Source: Gammaproteobacteria bacterium (GTDB taxonomy: Bacteria; Pseudomonadota; Gammaproteobacteria; Steroidobacterales; Steroidobacteraceae). From it: 7,847 nucleotides of DNA. Every line of letters starts with the position of its first letter. Within the stretch, counting starts at the first letter, position 1. This document shows positions 1 through 6,951 of the stretch, piece after piece. The notes beneath the pieces were generated by a model. That model saw only the letters and a program-made list of their open reading frames with translations, had not been told where the DNA came from and searched no databases. Both the position numbers and the translations under genes were made by a program. The stretch spans positions 1 through 7,847 of the forward strand of contig JAURMS010000257.1 in assembly GCA_030830595.1 (NCBI GenBank), in the 5' to 3' direction.

Positions 1-1
1 A

Positions 2-2053
2 TTCAGCATCAATGGCAGCACCGCCGGCGTCAGCCGCATCACCCTGCGCGGCATCAACACCGGCGGCGTGGCCAGCACGGTAGGTGTCTACGTGAACGAC
101 GTGCCCTTCGGCTCCAGCAGCGGCCTCGCCAATGCGGCCATCGTCTCCGGTGACTTCGACACCTTCGACGTCGAGCGAGTAGAGGTCCTGCGCGGCCCGC
201 AGGGTACGATCTACGGCGCCAGCTCCTTGGGCGGCACCATCAAGTACGTCACCCGCGCACCGAGCACGGACGGATTCGAGGCCCGCGTGAAAGCCTCCCT
301 GGACAGCGTCGATGAGGGTGGGTCCGGCTATTCGGTCACCGGCGTGGTCAACCTGCCGATCAGCGACAGCGTGGCGTTCCGGGCCAGTGGCTTCTACAAG
401 TCCGAGGACGGCTACATCGACTCGATCGGCAACAACCCGCTGCCCAGCCTGACAGACCCCTCGGTGAACATTTTGGACGGCACCCGCGTAGCCAAGGACA
501 TCAACGATCTGGACAGCTTCGGCGGTCGGATCTCGGCGCTGTTCAAGCTGTCCGATGCCGCCACGCTGAACCTCGCCGCTTTTGCCCAGAACCTGGAGAG
601 CGGCTCGTCGAACATCATCGATGTGGACCCGTTGACGCTCAAGCCGCTGAACAGCAAGCCGGTGCGCTCCAGCTACCGCGAGGATTTCAACGACATCGAA
701 TACCGCGTCTACAGTGCCACCCTGGACTGGGACCTCGGGTCCATGTCGCTGCAGTCGGTCACCAGCTACAGCACCTTCGAGCAGACCTTCCAGAGCGACC
801 AGGACGCCAACGTGCTGCTGGCCGGCGTCCCACTCGGCCCCCTGTTCACGCTGTTCTTCGGTGATGCCGAGACGCGTCCGCTCGGGGCGCTGCTGGACCA
901 GATCACCAGCACCGACAAGTTCACCCAGGAGTTCCGACTGGTCTCCCCGGAGAGCGAGAGCTTTGAGTGGCTGGTCGGCGCGTTCTATACCGAGGAAGAC
1001 TCTGGCATCGATCCCCAGCAGTTGCTGCCGGTGGAAGCCGTCAGCGGCGCGGTGGCGACCGACATCCCCGACCTATTCGTGGCGGCCATCCGCTCCAAGT
1101 TCGAGGAAATCGCCCTGTTCGCGAATGCCACCTGGAAGGTGACGCCACGCCTGGAGCTGTCCTTCGGCGCTCGCGCCAGCGAGAACAAGCAGGAAGCGAC
1201 CCAGATCGCGGAAGGGCTCCTGCTCGGCGGCTCCCTCAACTTCGAGGATGCCAAGTCCTCCGAAAGCCCGTTCACCTACTCTTTCTCGCCGCGCTTCGAG
1301 ATCAGTGATTCGGTCTCCGTGTATGGCCGGGTGGCCACCGGATATCGGCCTGGCGGCCCGAACATCATCCCCATCGGCGCCCCGTCCGGCACGCCCGGCT
1401 CTTACGACTCGGATGAGTTGACCAACTACGAAGTGGGCCTGAAGGGCTCCTTCCTCGAGGGCAAGCTGCAGCTGGACGTGGCGGCCTTCCTCATGGATTG
1501 GGAGGACGTGCAGTTGTTGGCCGTCATCAACGGTGTCGGGCTGAACGCCAACGGGGGCACGGCGGAGAGCAAGGGCTTCGAGCTGGCGGCCAGCCTGCAG
1601 CCGGTGGACGGCCTGAACCTGTCCTTCAACGCCGCCTATACGGACGCCTACCTCACCGAGGACACGGACCCTGCCGTGGGCGGCCTGGACGGCGATCCGC
1701 TGTCCTACGTGCCTGAGTGGAGCTACGGACTGGCGGGCGACTACAGCTGGGCGGTGATGGGGGATGCCACCGCCTATGTGGGTGCGAACCTGGCCTACGT
1801 CGGCTCGAGGCCCGCCGGTTTCTCCAACCGCAATCCCGATGGCAGCATCCGGGAAGCCGCGTCCTATACGACGCTGGCTGCGCGCGCCGGCGTAGACTTC
1901 GGCCAATGGTCCATCGAGCTCTACGGCCGCAACCTCACCAACGAAGAGGGCTACAGCGACATCCTGGCCCCGGGCACCCTGCCCAATGGTGCGGCGGGCA
2001 TCGCACTGATCCGACCGCTGACTATCGGCCTGGCGGTGGGCGCCCGGTTCTGA
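2..2053 (+). CDS. TonB-dependent outer-membrane receptor, 5' end missing
   Basis: The reading frame is open from base 2 to the TGA at 2051-2053, giving 683 residues with the N-terminus outside the window. A GTG at 68 is only an internal codon: the residues before it (SRITLRGIN at 11-19) already belong to the plug domain. The rest of the plug follows, with VGVYVNDVPFG near 27-37 and the family hallmark RGPQGTIYGASSLGGTIKYV near 64-83. A long 22-strand-type beta-barrel region with alternating aromatic and polar residues follows, ending in GLAVGARF with the terminal Phe typical of outer-membrane barrels. Receptors of this group are usually about 750-800 residues, so the signal peptide, TonB box and first part of the plug are missing. 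It should import a scarce or bulky ligand energised by TonB-ExbBD. The ligand cannot be read from sequence. Only 15 bases separate it from the DUF819 gene, so co-transcription is likely. Confidence 0.95.
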   Translation, partial: FSINGSTAGVSRITLRGINTGGVASTVGVYVNDVPFGSSSGLANAAIVSGDFDTFDVERVEVLRGPQGTIYGASSLGGTIKYVTRAPSTDGFEARVKASLDSVDEGGSGYSVTGVVNLPISDSVAFRASGFYKSEDGYIDSIGNNPLPSLTDPSVNILDGTRVAKDINDLDSFGGRISALFKLSDAATLNLAAFAQNLESGSSNIIDVDPLTLKPLNSKPVRSSYREDFNDIEYRVYSATLDWDLGSMSLQSVTSYSTFEQTFQSDQDANVLLAGVPLGPLFTLFFGDAETRPLGALLDQITSTDKFTQEFRLVSPESESFEWLVGAFYTEEDSGIDPQQLLPVEAVSGAVATDIPDLFVAAIRSKFEEIALFANATWKVTPRLELSFGARASENKQEATQIAEGLLLGGSLNFEDAKSSESPFTYSFSPRFEISDSVSVYGRVATGYRPGGPNIIPIGAPSGTPGSYDSDELTNYEVGLKGSFLEGKLQLDVAAFLMDWEDVQLLAVINGVGLNANGGTAESKGFELAASLQPVDGLNLSFNAAYTDAYLTEDTDPAVGGLDGDPLSYVPEWSYGLAGDYSWAVMGDATAYVGANLAYVGSRPAGFSNRNPDGSIREAASYTTLAARAGVDFGQWSIELYGRNLTNEEGYSDILAPGTLPNGAAGIALIRPLTIGLAVGARF

Positions 2054-2068
2054 CCGGCGCTCACGGCC

Positions 2069-3229
2069 ATGTTGAGCGGCATGCGCATGCCGCTAATTGA
2101 GGCCGAGCAGACCTTCGCCCTGGGCGCCGCGATCATGCTGATCGTGGCGTTCGGGCTGTGGGCCGAGCGCCGACGCTGGGGCCAACAACTCGGCGGGCCC
2201 CTGCTGCTGTTGGGCCTGGCCATGCTTTCCTCCAACCTCGGCCTGATTCCCTTCTCGGCCCCGGTCTACGGAACTATCGCGGGTGTCCTGGTGCCCATGG
2301 CCATCCCGCTGCTCCTGATGCGGGCCGACTTTCGCACCATCGTGAGCGAGTCCGGGCCCATGCTCGTGGCCTTCATGGTGGCGGCGACCGTTACCGTGAT
2401 CGGGGCATTCGTAGGCGCGATGGCGCTCGACCTTGGGCCCTTCGAGCCGCAAATCGTCGGCAGCCTCACCGCGAGCTACATCGGCGGGTCACTCAACTTC
2501 GTGGCCACCGCGGAAGCGGTGGGCATCAAGGACTCCTCCATCTACGTGGCCAGCCTCGCTGCCGATGCGGTGGGCGCAGTCATTTTTCTCCTGCTGCTGA
2601 TGAGCTTGCCCGCGATACGACTGCTGCGCGAATGGATGCCCTCGCGGTTCCTGGGGGCCAGCGAGTCAGTGGCTGCCAGCCAAGCTGTCCAGTCGGACAC
2701 ACCGAAGCCCTTTTCACTGGCCGGGGCCGCCTATGGCCTGGCCATCAGCCTCGTGGTCTGCGCCCTGGCGGAGTGGCTGACCGGGCTGCTCGGGATCGGT
2801 GCGCTGTTCATCCTGGTGGTCACGGCACTCGCCCTGGTGGTGGCCAACCTGGGACGCAGCCTGGTGCGCCACGTATCGGCCGACTTCGAGCTGGGCACGC
2901 TGTTCATGTACGTGTTCTTCGTGGTCATCGGTGCTGGCGCCAACCTCGGCGAGGTGCTCGGCGCTGCGCTGCCGATCGTCGGCTTCATCGTGGTGATGGT
3001 GGTGGTTCACTTGCTGCTGCTCATCGCCATCGGCAGCTGGTGGAAGCTCGACCTGGCGGAAGTACTCATCGCTTCCAACGCCTGTATCCTGGGCCCGGCC
3101 CCGGCGGCGGCGCTCGCGGCAGGCAGGGGCTGGCAGGCGCTCGTGGCACCGGGAATACTGGTCGGCATGTTTGGTTACGCCATCGCCACCTTCATAGGCA
3201 TTGCGCTGGCTGGCATCCTGGGAGCCTGA
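2069..3229 (+). CDS. DUF819 family multi-pass inner-membrane protein, putative transporter
   Basis: This 386-residue protein is very hydrophobic, with about 11-12 predicted membrane segments (for example near 16-33, 41-60, 67-86, 97-120, 157-181, 217-240, 243-262, 278-297, 301-324 and 357-383). DUF819-like signatures are visible: YIGGSLNFVATAEA at 137-150, ELGTLFMYVFFVVIGAGANL at 274-293, and a C-terminal SNACILGPAPAAA then LVAPGILVGMFGY at 336-370. The family is widespread and poorly characterised, with transporter-like topology. Members can lie near dipeptide-epimerase or DgcN-type genes, which fits the next gene. A role in importing the substrate of the downstream enzymes is inferred. The start is uncertain: ATG codons at 2069, 2081 and 2087 are in frame. 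None has a strong ribosome binding site; GAGCGG at 2074-2079 would best serve 2087. A perfect palindrome covers the last two ATGs. Confidence 0.9.
   Translation: MLSGMRMPLIEAEQTFALGAAIMLIVAFGLWAERRRWGQQLGGPLLLLGLAMLSSNLGLIPFSAPVYGTIAGVLVPMAIPLLLMRADFRTIVSESGPMLVAFMVAATVTVIGAFVGAMALDLGPFEPQIVGSLTASYIGGSLNFVATAEAVGIKDSSIYVASLAADAVGAVIFLLLLMSLPAIRLLREWMPSRFLGASESVAASQAVQSDTPKPFSLAGAAYGLAISLVVCALAEWLTGLLGIGALFILVVTALALVVANLGRSLVRHVSADFELGTLFMYVFFVVIGAGANLGEVLGAALPIVGFIVVMVVVHLLLLIAIGSWWKLDLAEVLIASNACILGPAPAAALAAGRGWQALVAPGILVGMFGYAIATFIGIALAGILGA
2075..2094. promoter_or_regulatory. Perfect 20-bp palindrome over the DUF819 translation start region
   Basis: The bases read the same on both strands, with centre GCATGCGCATGC and arms AGCGGCAT / ATGCCGCT. 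As RNA it could form an 8-bp stem with a GCGC tetraloop. It contains two candidate ATG starts (2081, 2087) and lies 21 bases after the receptor stop codon. It could be a translation-modulating hairpin, an RNase processing site between the receptor and DUF819 messages, or a dimeric-protein operator. No poly-T follows, so it is not an intrinsic terminator. The symmetry is directly visible; the function is not. Confidence 0.5.
3220..3224 (+). promoter_or_regulatory. Ribosome binding site of the dgcN-like gene
   Basis: GGGAG lies 7 bases before the ATG at 3232, inside the last codons of the DUF819 gene. It fixes the dgcN start at 3232, although the frame stays open much further upstream. Confidence 0.75.
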
Positions 3230-3231
3230 CG

Positions 3232-4254
3232 ATGAACGCCGGCACTGCTCGCCTGTCCCTGCGCACCCCCTACCTCATTTTCATCGGCAACCAGACGGAT
3301 CCCACCTATGCCAAGACCGGCCTGGGGCTGGTGCAGTGGTGTGGCGACCGGGTGGCTGGTCAGCTGCGCTTCGGCGAAAAGCCGGTGGACCTCGGAGTGC
3401 CCGACCTGACCCTCGAGGCTGCCGTCGCTCTGGGCGCGCGCAGCCTGGTGATCGGGGTGGCGCCGGTGGGCGGCGTCATTCCCGGCGACTGGTGGGACAT
3501 CATCCGGCAAGGTGCCGAACTCGGGCTCGATATCGTCAGCGGGCTGCATGGGCGCCTGGCCACGGTCCCCGGGCTGGCCGATGCCGCACAGCGTGGAGGC
3601 GGCAGGCTGGTCGACATCCGGGTCCCGCCAGCAAACATCCCAGTGGGGACCGGCCGCAAACGCAGTGGCCAGCGGGTGCTGATGCTCGGCACCGACTGCG
3701 CAGTGGGAAAGAAGTATTCGGCGCTCGCGCTGGCCGCGTCACTTCAGGCACTGGGCGTGAAGGCGACCTTTCGCGCCACCGGTCAGACCGGCATCCTGAT
3801 CGCCGGCGAGGGCATGCCGATCGATGCGGTCGTGGCCGACTTCGTCTCGGGTGCCGCCGAACTGCTGTCGCCCGATAACGACCCGGCACATTGGGACGTC
3901 ATCGAAGGCCAGGGATCCCTGTTTCATCCCGGCTATGCCGCGGTCACCCTGGGCCTGCTGCATGGCTCCCAGCCCGATGCCATCGTGATCTGCCACGACG
4001 CGACGCGCCGGGTCGTGTCCGGCTGGCCGGACTACGTGCTCCCCACGCTGGCCGAATGCCGCGACCTGGGCCTGACCCTGGGCCGGCGCACCAATCCCGC
4101 CATTCGCTGCGTGGGGTTTTCGATCAATACGTCCCGGCTGCCGGCGGCGGAACGCGCCGGCTACCTGCGCCGGATCGAGGAAGAGACCGGCCTGCCCTGC
4201 GTCGATCCCATCGCCACAGGCTGCGAGGCCATCGGGCGACGCTTGATCGAGTAA
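3232..4254 (+). CDS. dgcN: DUF1611 family protein, DgcN-type D-glutamate N-acetyltransferase
   Basis: The protein has 340 residues, the usual length for this family. The N-terminal Rossmann-like domain (about 1-140) contains TPYLIFIGN at 12-20, VDLGVPDLTLEAAVALGA at 52-69, VIGVAPVGGVIP at 73-84 and LDIVSGLH at 99-106. The C-terminal P-loop-like domain carries GTDCAVGKK at 153-161 (Walker A position), ATFRATGQTGILI at 178-190, DNDPAHWDVIEGQGSLFHPG at 215-234 and DAIVICHDATR at 249-259. This pattern closely matches the DUF1611 branch named DgcN, which N-acetylates D-glutamate before the racemase DgcA converts the product to the L form. The cytoplasmic role and the substrate are inferred from family. 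The start at 3232 has a good ribosome binding site and lies 2 bases after the DUF819 stop, so translation is probably coupled. No dgcA lies on either side; a monooxygenase follows instead. A different amino-acid substrate is therefore possible. Confidence 0.85.
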   Translation: MNAGTARLSLRTPYLIFIGNQTDPTYAKTGLGLVQWCGDRVAGQLRFGEKPVDLGVPDLTLEAAVALGARSLVIGVAPVGGVIPGDWWDIIRQGAELGLDIVSGLHGRLATVPGLADAAQRGGGRLVDIRVPPANIPVGTGRKRSGQRVLMLGTDCAVGKKYSALALAASLQALGVKATFRATGQTGILIAGEGMPIDAVVADFVSGAAELLSPDNDPAHWDVIEGQGSLFHPGYAAVTLGLLHGSQPDAIVICHDATRRVVSGWPDYVLPTLAECRDLGLTLGRRTNPAIRCVGFSINTSRLPAAERAGYLRRIEEETGLPCVDPIATGCEAIGRRLIE

Positions 4255-4276
4255 TATCCAGATCCAGCCATCGCAC

Positions 4277-4280
4277 AGGA
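4277..4280 (+). promoter_or_regulatory. Ribosome binding site of the FAD monooxygenase gene
   Basis: AGGA lies 9 bases before the ATG at 4290 in the 35-base gap after dgcN. It supports 4290 as the start even though the frame is open back to about 3891. The gap shows no terminator. Confidence 0.6.
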
Positions 4281-4289
4281 CACCGCCTC

Positions 4290-5879
4290 ATGGGCTCCAA
4301 CTTTGACTGCGAGGTCCTCGTAGTAGGCGCCGGCCCGGTGGGCCTCGCCACGGCCCTCTCGATGGCAGCGCAGGGGGTGGACGTCCGCATCATCGACGAC
4401 ATGCCCGCCCGCCATGCCAACCCGAGGGCCAGCTCCATCCACGCGCGCACGCTCGAACTGCTGGCGCCCTTCGGTGTATCGGACCGGCTCGCCGCCTATG
4501 CCCAGCCGGTCAGGCATATCGCCTTTTTCGACGGGGACGGTCATGAAGTGCTGCGCCGCCACCTGCGCGCGATCGACTCTCAGTACCCGCCCCAGCAGAA
4601 CCTGCAGCAGTGGCACGCGGAGTGGATCATCGCGGAACAACTGCTGGCGCGCGGCGTCGATGTACAGTCGGGCACCCGCTGTACGGGCCTTGCGCAGGAC
4701 ACCGAGGGTGTCGTGGCCAGCATCGAGGACGCCAAGGGTCGCGCGGAGATTCGATGCCGGTTCCTGGTCGGGGCAGATGGCGCGCGCAGCACGGTCCGCA
4801 AGGCCTGCGGCACCCGCATGGTCGGGAAGGACTATCCCGATCGATGGATAGGCGGAGAACTGGATGTCGAGCATGAAGAGGTTCTGACCGAGGTGCGCTT
4901 CCTGCTCGGTGCTGATCGAGCATCGATGATGCTGCCACTGGATGGCAGCATCATGTTCTTTGCCATCCTGCGTGATGATGAATTCCCCGATGCCAAGCCT
5001 GGCCCTGCCACACCCGAGCAGGTCATGCAGGTCTACCACGCCACTTTGGGGGCACATCCTCACCTGGCAGCCAAGGTCCTGGGCGTCTCCTGGGGCGGTC
5101 ATTTCCTGATGCACGGCTGTTGCGTGCCGGACTTTCGCATCGGTCGCGTGTTCCTTGCGGGCGATGCCGCCCACCTGGTTTCTGCCGCCGGCGGCTACGG
5201 CATGAACACCGGCATCCAGGATGGCATCAACCTCGCTTGGCGGCTTGCCGCGCACCTGCGGCTCCATGCAGACGCCTCGATCCTCGACGGTTACGACGCC
5301 GACAGGCAGGAAGCTTTCGCACTGGCCAATGAGCTCAGTGATCGCGGGCAGAAGATGGTTTCTGCCCATGATGCCGGCGCCATGGCCAACCCCGAGCTGC
5401 GCTCGGACGCGGTGATGGCGGCTGCCGACCGTACAGTCGGCGAGGTGGCCCTGGTCTACCGGCAAGACCGCATGTGGCGCGACGAGGCCCGCACCGGCAG
5501 CTTCACGGCCGGCATGCGGGTGCCTCCCACTGCAGATTTCAGCTGTGGCGAGGGTGCGCCGAGACCTTGGTCGGGCATCTACGACGGCTTCAACTGGACG
5601 GTGGTGCTGGCTATTCCTGACAGAAAATCGGTGCGTGCGGCTGATATCCGGCAGATCGATCTCGCGGCACTCGTCTGGTTGAATGCAAGGGTTCGCATCG
5701 TGGTCGCTGCGGGGGATGCCTTCAGCTGGAACGCGCCCAGGCCAACGCTCTATGTCATCCGACCGGACGGCTACATCGCCTTTCGCTGCGATGCCGCTCC
5801 GGGCCAGCTGCCTGAGGTCGGGCGGCTCGCCGCCTGGCTTGGGGAGACCTTCGGCGGGGAATTGATCTCGAACTCCTGA
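4290..5879 (+). CDS. Class A FAD-dependent aromatic-type monooxygenase (FAD_binding_3 family)
   Basis: The protein has 529 residues, typical of the MhpA/PheA-like flavoprotein hydroxylases. The FAD-binding fingerprint is VVGAGPVGLATA at 11-22 (G13, G15, G18). The conserved Arg region follows (NPRASSIHARTLELL at 44-58). The DG motif is GADGARSTVR at 161-170, and the GD motif is GRVFLAGDAAH at 285-295 followed by GGYGMNTGIQDGINLAWRLA at 301-320. A C-terminal thioredoxin-like domain (about 400-529) ends with YVIRPDGYIAFRC at 488-500. Such enzymes use NAD(P)H and O2 to hydroxylate phenolic or other aromatic substrates through a flavin C4a-hydroperoxide. The substrate here is unknown. In the loop after the GD motif, S298-A299 stand where p-hydroxybenzoate hydroxylase has Pro-Pro. 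The gene is the last of the receptor-DUF819-dgcN run and presumably acts on the same imported compound or a product of it; that link is inference. Confidence 0.93.
   Translation: MGSNFDCEVLVVGAGPVGLATALSMAAQGVDVRIIDDMPARHANPRASSIHARTLELLAPFGVSDRLAAYAQPVRHIAFFDGDGHEVLRRHLRAIDSQYPPQQNLQQWHAEWIIAEQLLARGVDVQSGTRCTGLAQDTEGVVASIEDAKGRAEIRCRFLVGADGARSTVRKACGTRMVGKDYPDRWIGGELDVEHEEVLTEVRFLLGADRASMMLPLDGSIMFFAILRDDEFPDAKPGPATPEQVMQVYHATLGAHPHLAAKVLGVSWGGHFLMHGCCVPDFRIGRVFLAGDAAHLVSAAGGYGMNTGIQDGINLAWRLAAHLRLHADASILDGYDADRQEAFALANELSDRGQKMVSAHDAGAMANPELRSDAVMAAADRTVGEVALVYRQDRMWRDEARTGSFTAGMRVPPTADFSCGEGAPRPWSGIYDGFNWTVVLAIPDRKSVRAADIRQIDLAALVWLNARVRIVVAAGDAFSWNAPRPTLYVIRPDGYIAFRCDAAPGQLPEVGRLAAWLGETFGGELISNS
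4926..4954. repeat. Intragenic perfect inverted repeat (12-bp stem, 5-base loop)
   Basis: ATGATGCTGCCA at 4926-4937 is exactly complementary to TGGCAGCATCAT at 4943-4954, with the loop CTGGA between. It lies inside the FAD monooxygenase gene, where it encodes part of MMLPLDGSIM (residues 213-222). The stem is strong enough to form in the transcript. No U-tract follows, so it is not a terminator. Confidence 0.6.
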
Positions 5880-5937
5880 GCTCCCTCTGGCGGCCGGCAG
5901 TGACCTGGACCAGAATAACGAGACCCAATCCGACACC

Positions 5938-5943
5938 AGGAGA
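5938..5943 (+). promoter_or_regulatory. Ribosome binding site of the DUF3617 gene
   Basis: AGGAGA lies 5 bases before the ATG at 5949, the best Shine-Dalgarno match in the window. It lies in a 69-base gap after the monooxygenase gene, so this gene pair may be separately expressed. I could not find a convincing promoter in the gap. Confidence 0.85.
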
Positions 5944-5948
5944 ATCTT

Positions 5949-6503
5949 ATGCCGGTTCGCCAAGTTCGCGCCGCTGCCACGCTCCTCGTTCTTGGAGCAG
6001 TTTCTGTCGCTACCCAGGCCGAAGACATGAAGGCCGGCCTGTGGGAGTACAAGAGCAAGATGTCGAGCGCCAGTGGCGAGATGGAAGCGGCCATCGCCGA
6101 TGCCCGGGAGGCACTGGCCTCAATGCCCCCGGAGCAGCGCCGCATGATGGAGCAGATGATGGCAGCCCGGGGCATGCAAATGTCGATGGGCGCCGATACC
6201 ACGCAGGTGATCCGCGTCTGCGTCACCGAAGAGCAGGCTCGGGACTTCGACGTTCAGTCTGACCCGAATTGCACGCAGCAGACGGTAGACCGCAGTGGCA
6301 ACCGGATCAAGGTTCGCTTCGCCTGCAAGAGCGACGGGGTCATCACCGAGGGCGAGGGCGAGCTCGTCTTCACTGGCGGTTCGTCTTATCAGGGCACCAC
6401 CACGATTCGCACCAACGACAATGGCAAGCGGGAAACCCTGACCGTGCAGCAGGAAGGCCAGCGACTGGGCGACGACTGCGGCAACCTGAAACCGCGCCGC
6501 TAG
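5949..6503 (+). CDS. DUF3617 family exported protein
   Basis: The protein has 184 residues. The N-terminus is a classical signal peptide: basic residues at R4 and R7, a hydrophobic core at 8-21, and likely cleavage after TQA (22-24), giving a mature periplasmic protein. The mature start MKAGLWEYKSKM (27-38) is the usual DUF3617 opening. Four cysteines (C91 in VCVTEEQ, C108, C126, C177) are placed as in the family and could form two disulfides. The segment 59-80 is rich in methionine (8 of 22 residues) and reads as an amphipathic helix beginning PPEQRRMMEQMM. The function of the family is unknown. The start is fixed by a strong ribosome binding site. The TAG stop is followed directly by the GTG start of the next gene, so the two are probably translated together. 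Confidence 0.9.
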   Translation: MPVRQVRAAATLLVLGAVSVATQAEDMKAGLWEYKSKMSSASGEMEAAIADAREALASMPPEQRRMMEQMMAARGMQMSMGADTTQVIRVCVTEEQARDFDVQSDPNCTQQTVDRSGNRIKVRFACKSDGVITEGEGELVFTGGSSYQGTTTIRTNDNGKRETLTVQQEGQRLGDDCGNLKPRR

Positions 6504-6935
6504 GTGACATTGACGGATAGCCTGGTTGCCCCGTCGACCGTCGCGGCCTACCGGGAAACGGAGTATCGGGTTGGCGGACAGGGTGGCCTTGTCCTGAGGG
6601 TAGGTCAGCGCTCTCGCGACTTGCTCGGTGCCCACAGCAGCGCGGGCGTGGACTTCAGCGCCTTCGTCACGGCCTGCAACCCACACAGCGCACCGCTATC
6701 GGCGGCGGCAAACCTCGAGCGGCAGGCCGCCTTGGCTGAGGAGCTCAAACGATTGGGCTTCGCGTATAAGGTGGGGATCGGACAACACCCCGACAACGGC
6801 TGGCCTGGTGAGCCCAGTTTCCTGGTGCTAGGCATCTCGCTGGAGGACGCCCGGGCGCTCGGCGAGCGTTACGGCCAGAACGCCATCGTCTGGAGTGGAG
6901 CCGATGCCGTTCCGCAGCTGGTGATGTTGCGCTAG
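6504..6935 (+). CDS. DUF3293 family protein
   Basis: This 143-residue, probably cytoplasmic protein shows the conserved pattern of DUF3293: AAYRETEYRV at 14-23, FSAFVTACNPHS at 51-62, ANLERQAALAEELKRLGF at 69-86, GWPGEPSFLVLGIS at 99-112 and RYGQNAIVW at 122-130. No biochemical role is established for the family. The start used is GTG at 6504, immediately after the stop of the DUF3617 gene. No Shine-Dalgarno sequence precedes it, so translation probably depends on reinitiation or coupling. A TTG at 6510 is a possible alternative start and would shorten the protein by two residues. The gene ends 16 bases before the end of the convergent minus-strand frame. Confidence 0.85.
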   Translation: MTLTDSLVAPSTVAAYRETEYRVGGQGGLVLRVGQRSRDLLGAHSSAGVDFSAFVTACNPHSAPLSAAANLERQAALAEELKRLGFAYKVGIGQHPDNGWPGEPSFLVLGISLEDARALGERYGQNAIVWSGADAVPQLVMLR

Positions 6936-6937
6936 GA

Positions 6938-6948
6938 GCGGGTCCCGC
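6938..6948. repeat. Short GC inverted repeat between convergent genes
   Basis: GCGGG-T-CCCGC lies in the 16-base gap between the DUF3293 stop and the minus-strand stop at 6952. It allows only about a 4-bp stem with a 3-base loop and has no T-run on either side. It could mark a weak bidirectional pause site but is not a convincing terminator. Confidence 0.25.
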
Positions 6949-6951
6949 CCC

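Noticed and set aside
1073..1906. 277-residue minus-strand open frame within the receptor gene
   Set aside because: It is a compositional shadow of the beta-barrel coding region and shows no family motif.
2158..3231. Open frame upstream of and in frame with dgcN, which would make a 698-residue protein
   Set aside because: This stretch is an Arg/His/Gly-rich translation lying over the clearly real DUF819 gene. The dgcN start at 3232 has a good ribosome binding site and gives normal family length.
3891..4289. Open frame extending the monooxygenase gene upstream
   Set aside because: It overlaps the conserved C-terminal part of dgcN and has no flavoprotein-like sequence. The ATG at 4290 sits directly before the FAD-binding motif and is preceded by AGGA.
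5880..5948. Possible promoter or terminator in the gap before the DUF3617 gene
   Set aside because: The stretch AGAATA near 5912-5917 resembles a -10 box only weakly and has no proper -35 partner. No stem followed by T residues is present. Only the ribosome binding site is supported.
4161..5963. Very long open frame on the minus strand opposite the FAD monooxygenase
   Set aside because: Its translation shows no recognisable family and has low-complexity His/Arg/Gly character. The plus-strand frame has clear flavoprotein motifs throughout, so this is a high-GC shadow.
6936..6951. Bidirectional intrinsic terminator between convergent genes
   Set aside because: The inverted repeat is only 5 bp with a single central base, and no T-tract follows on either strand.
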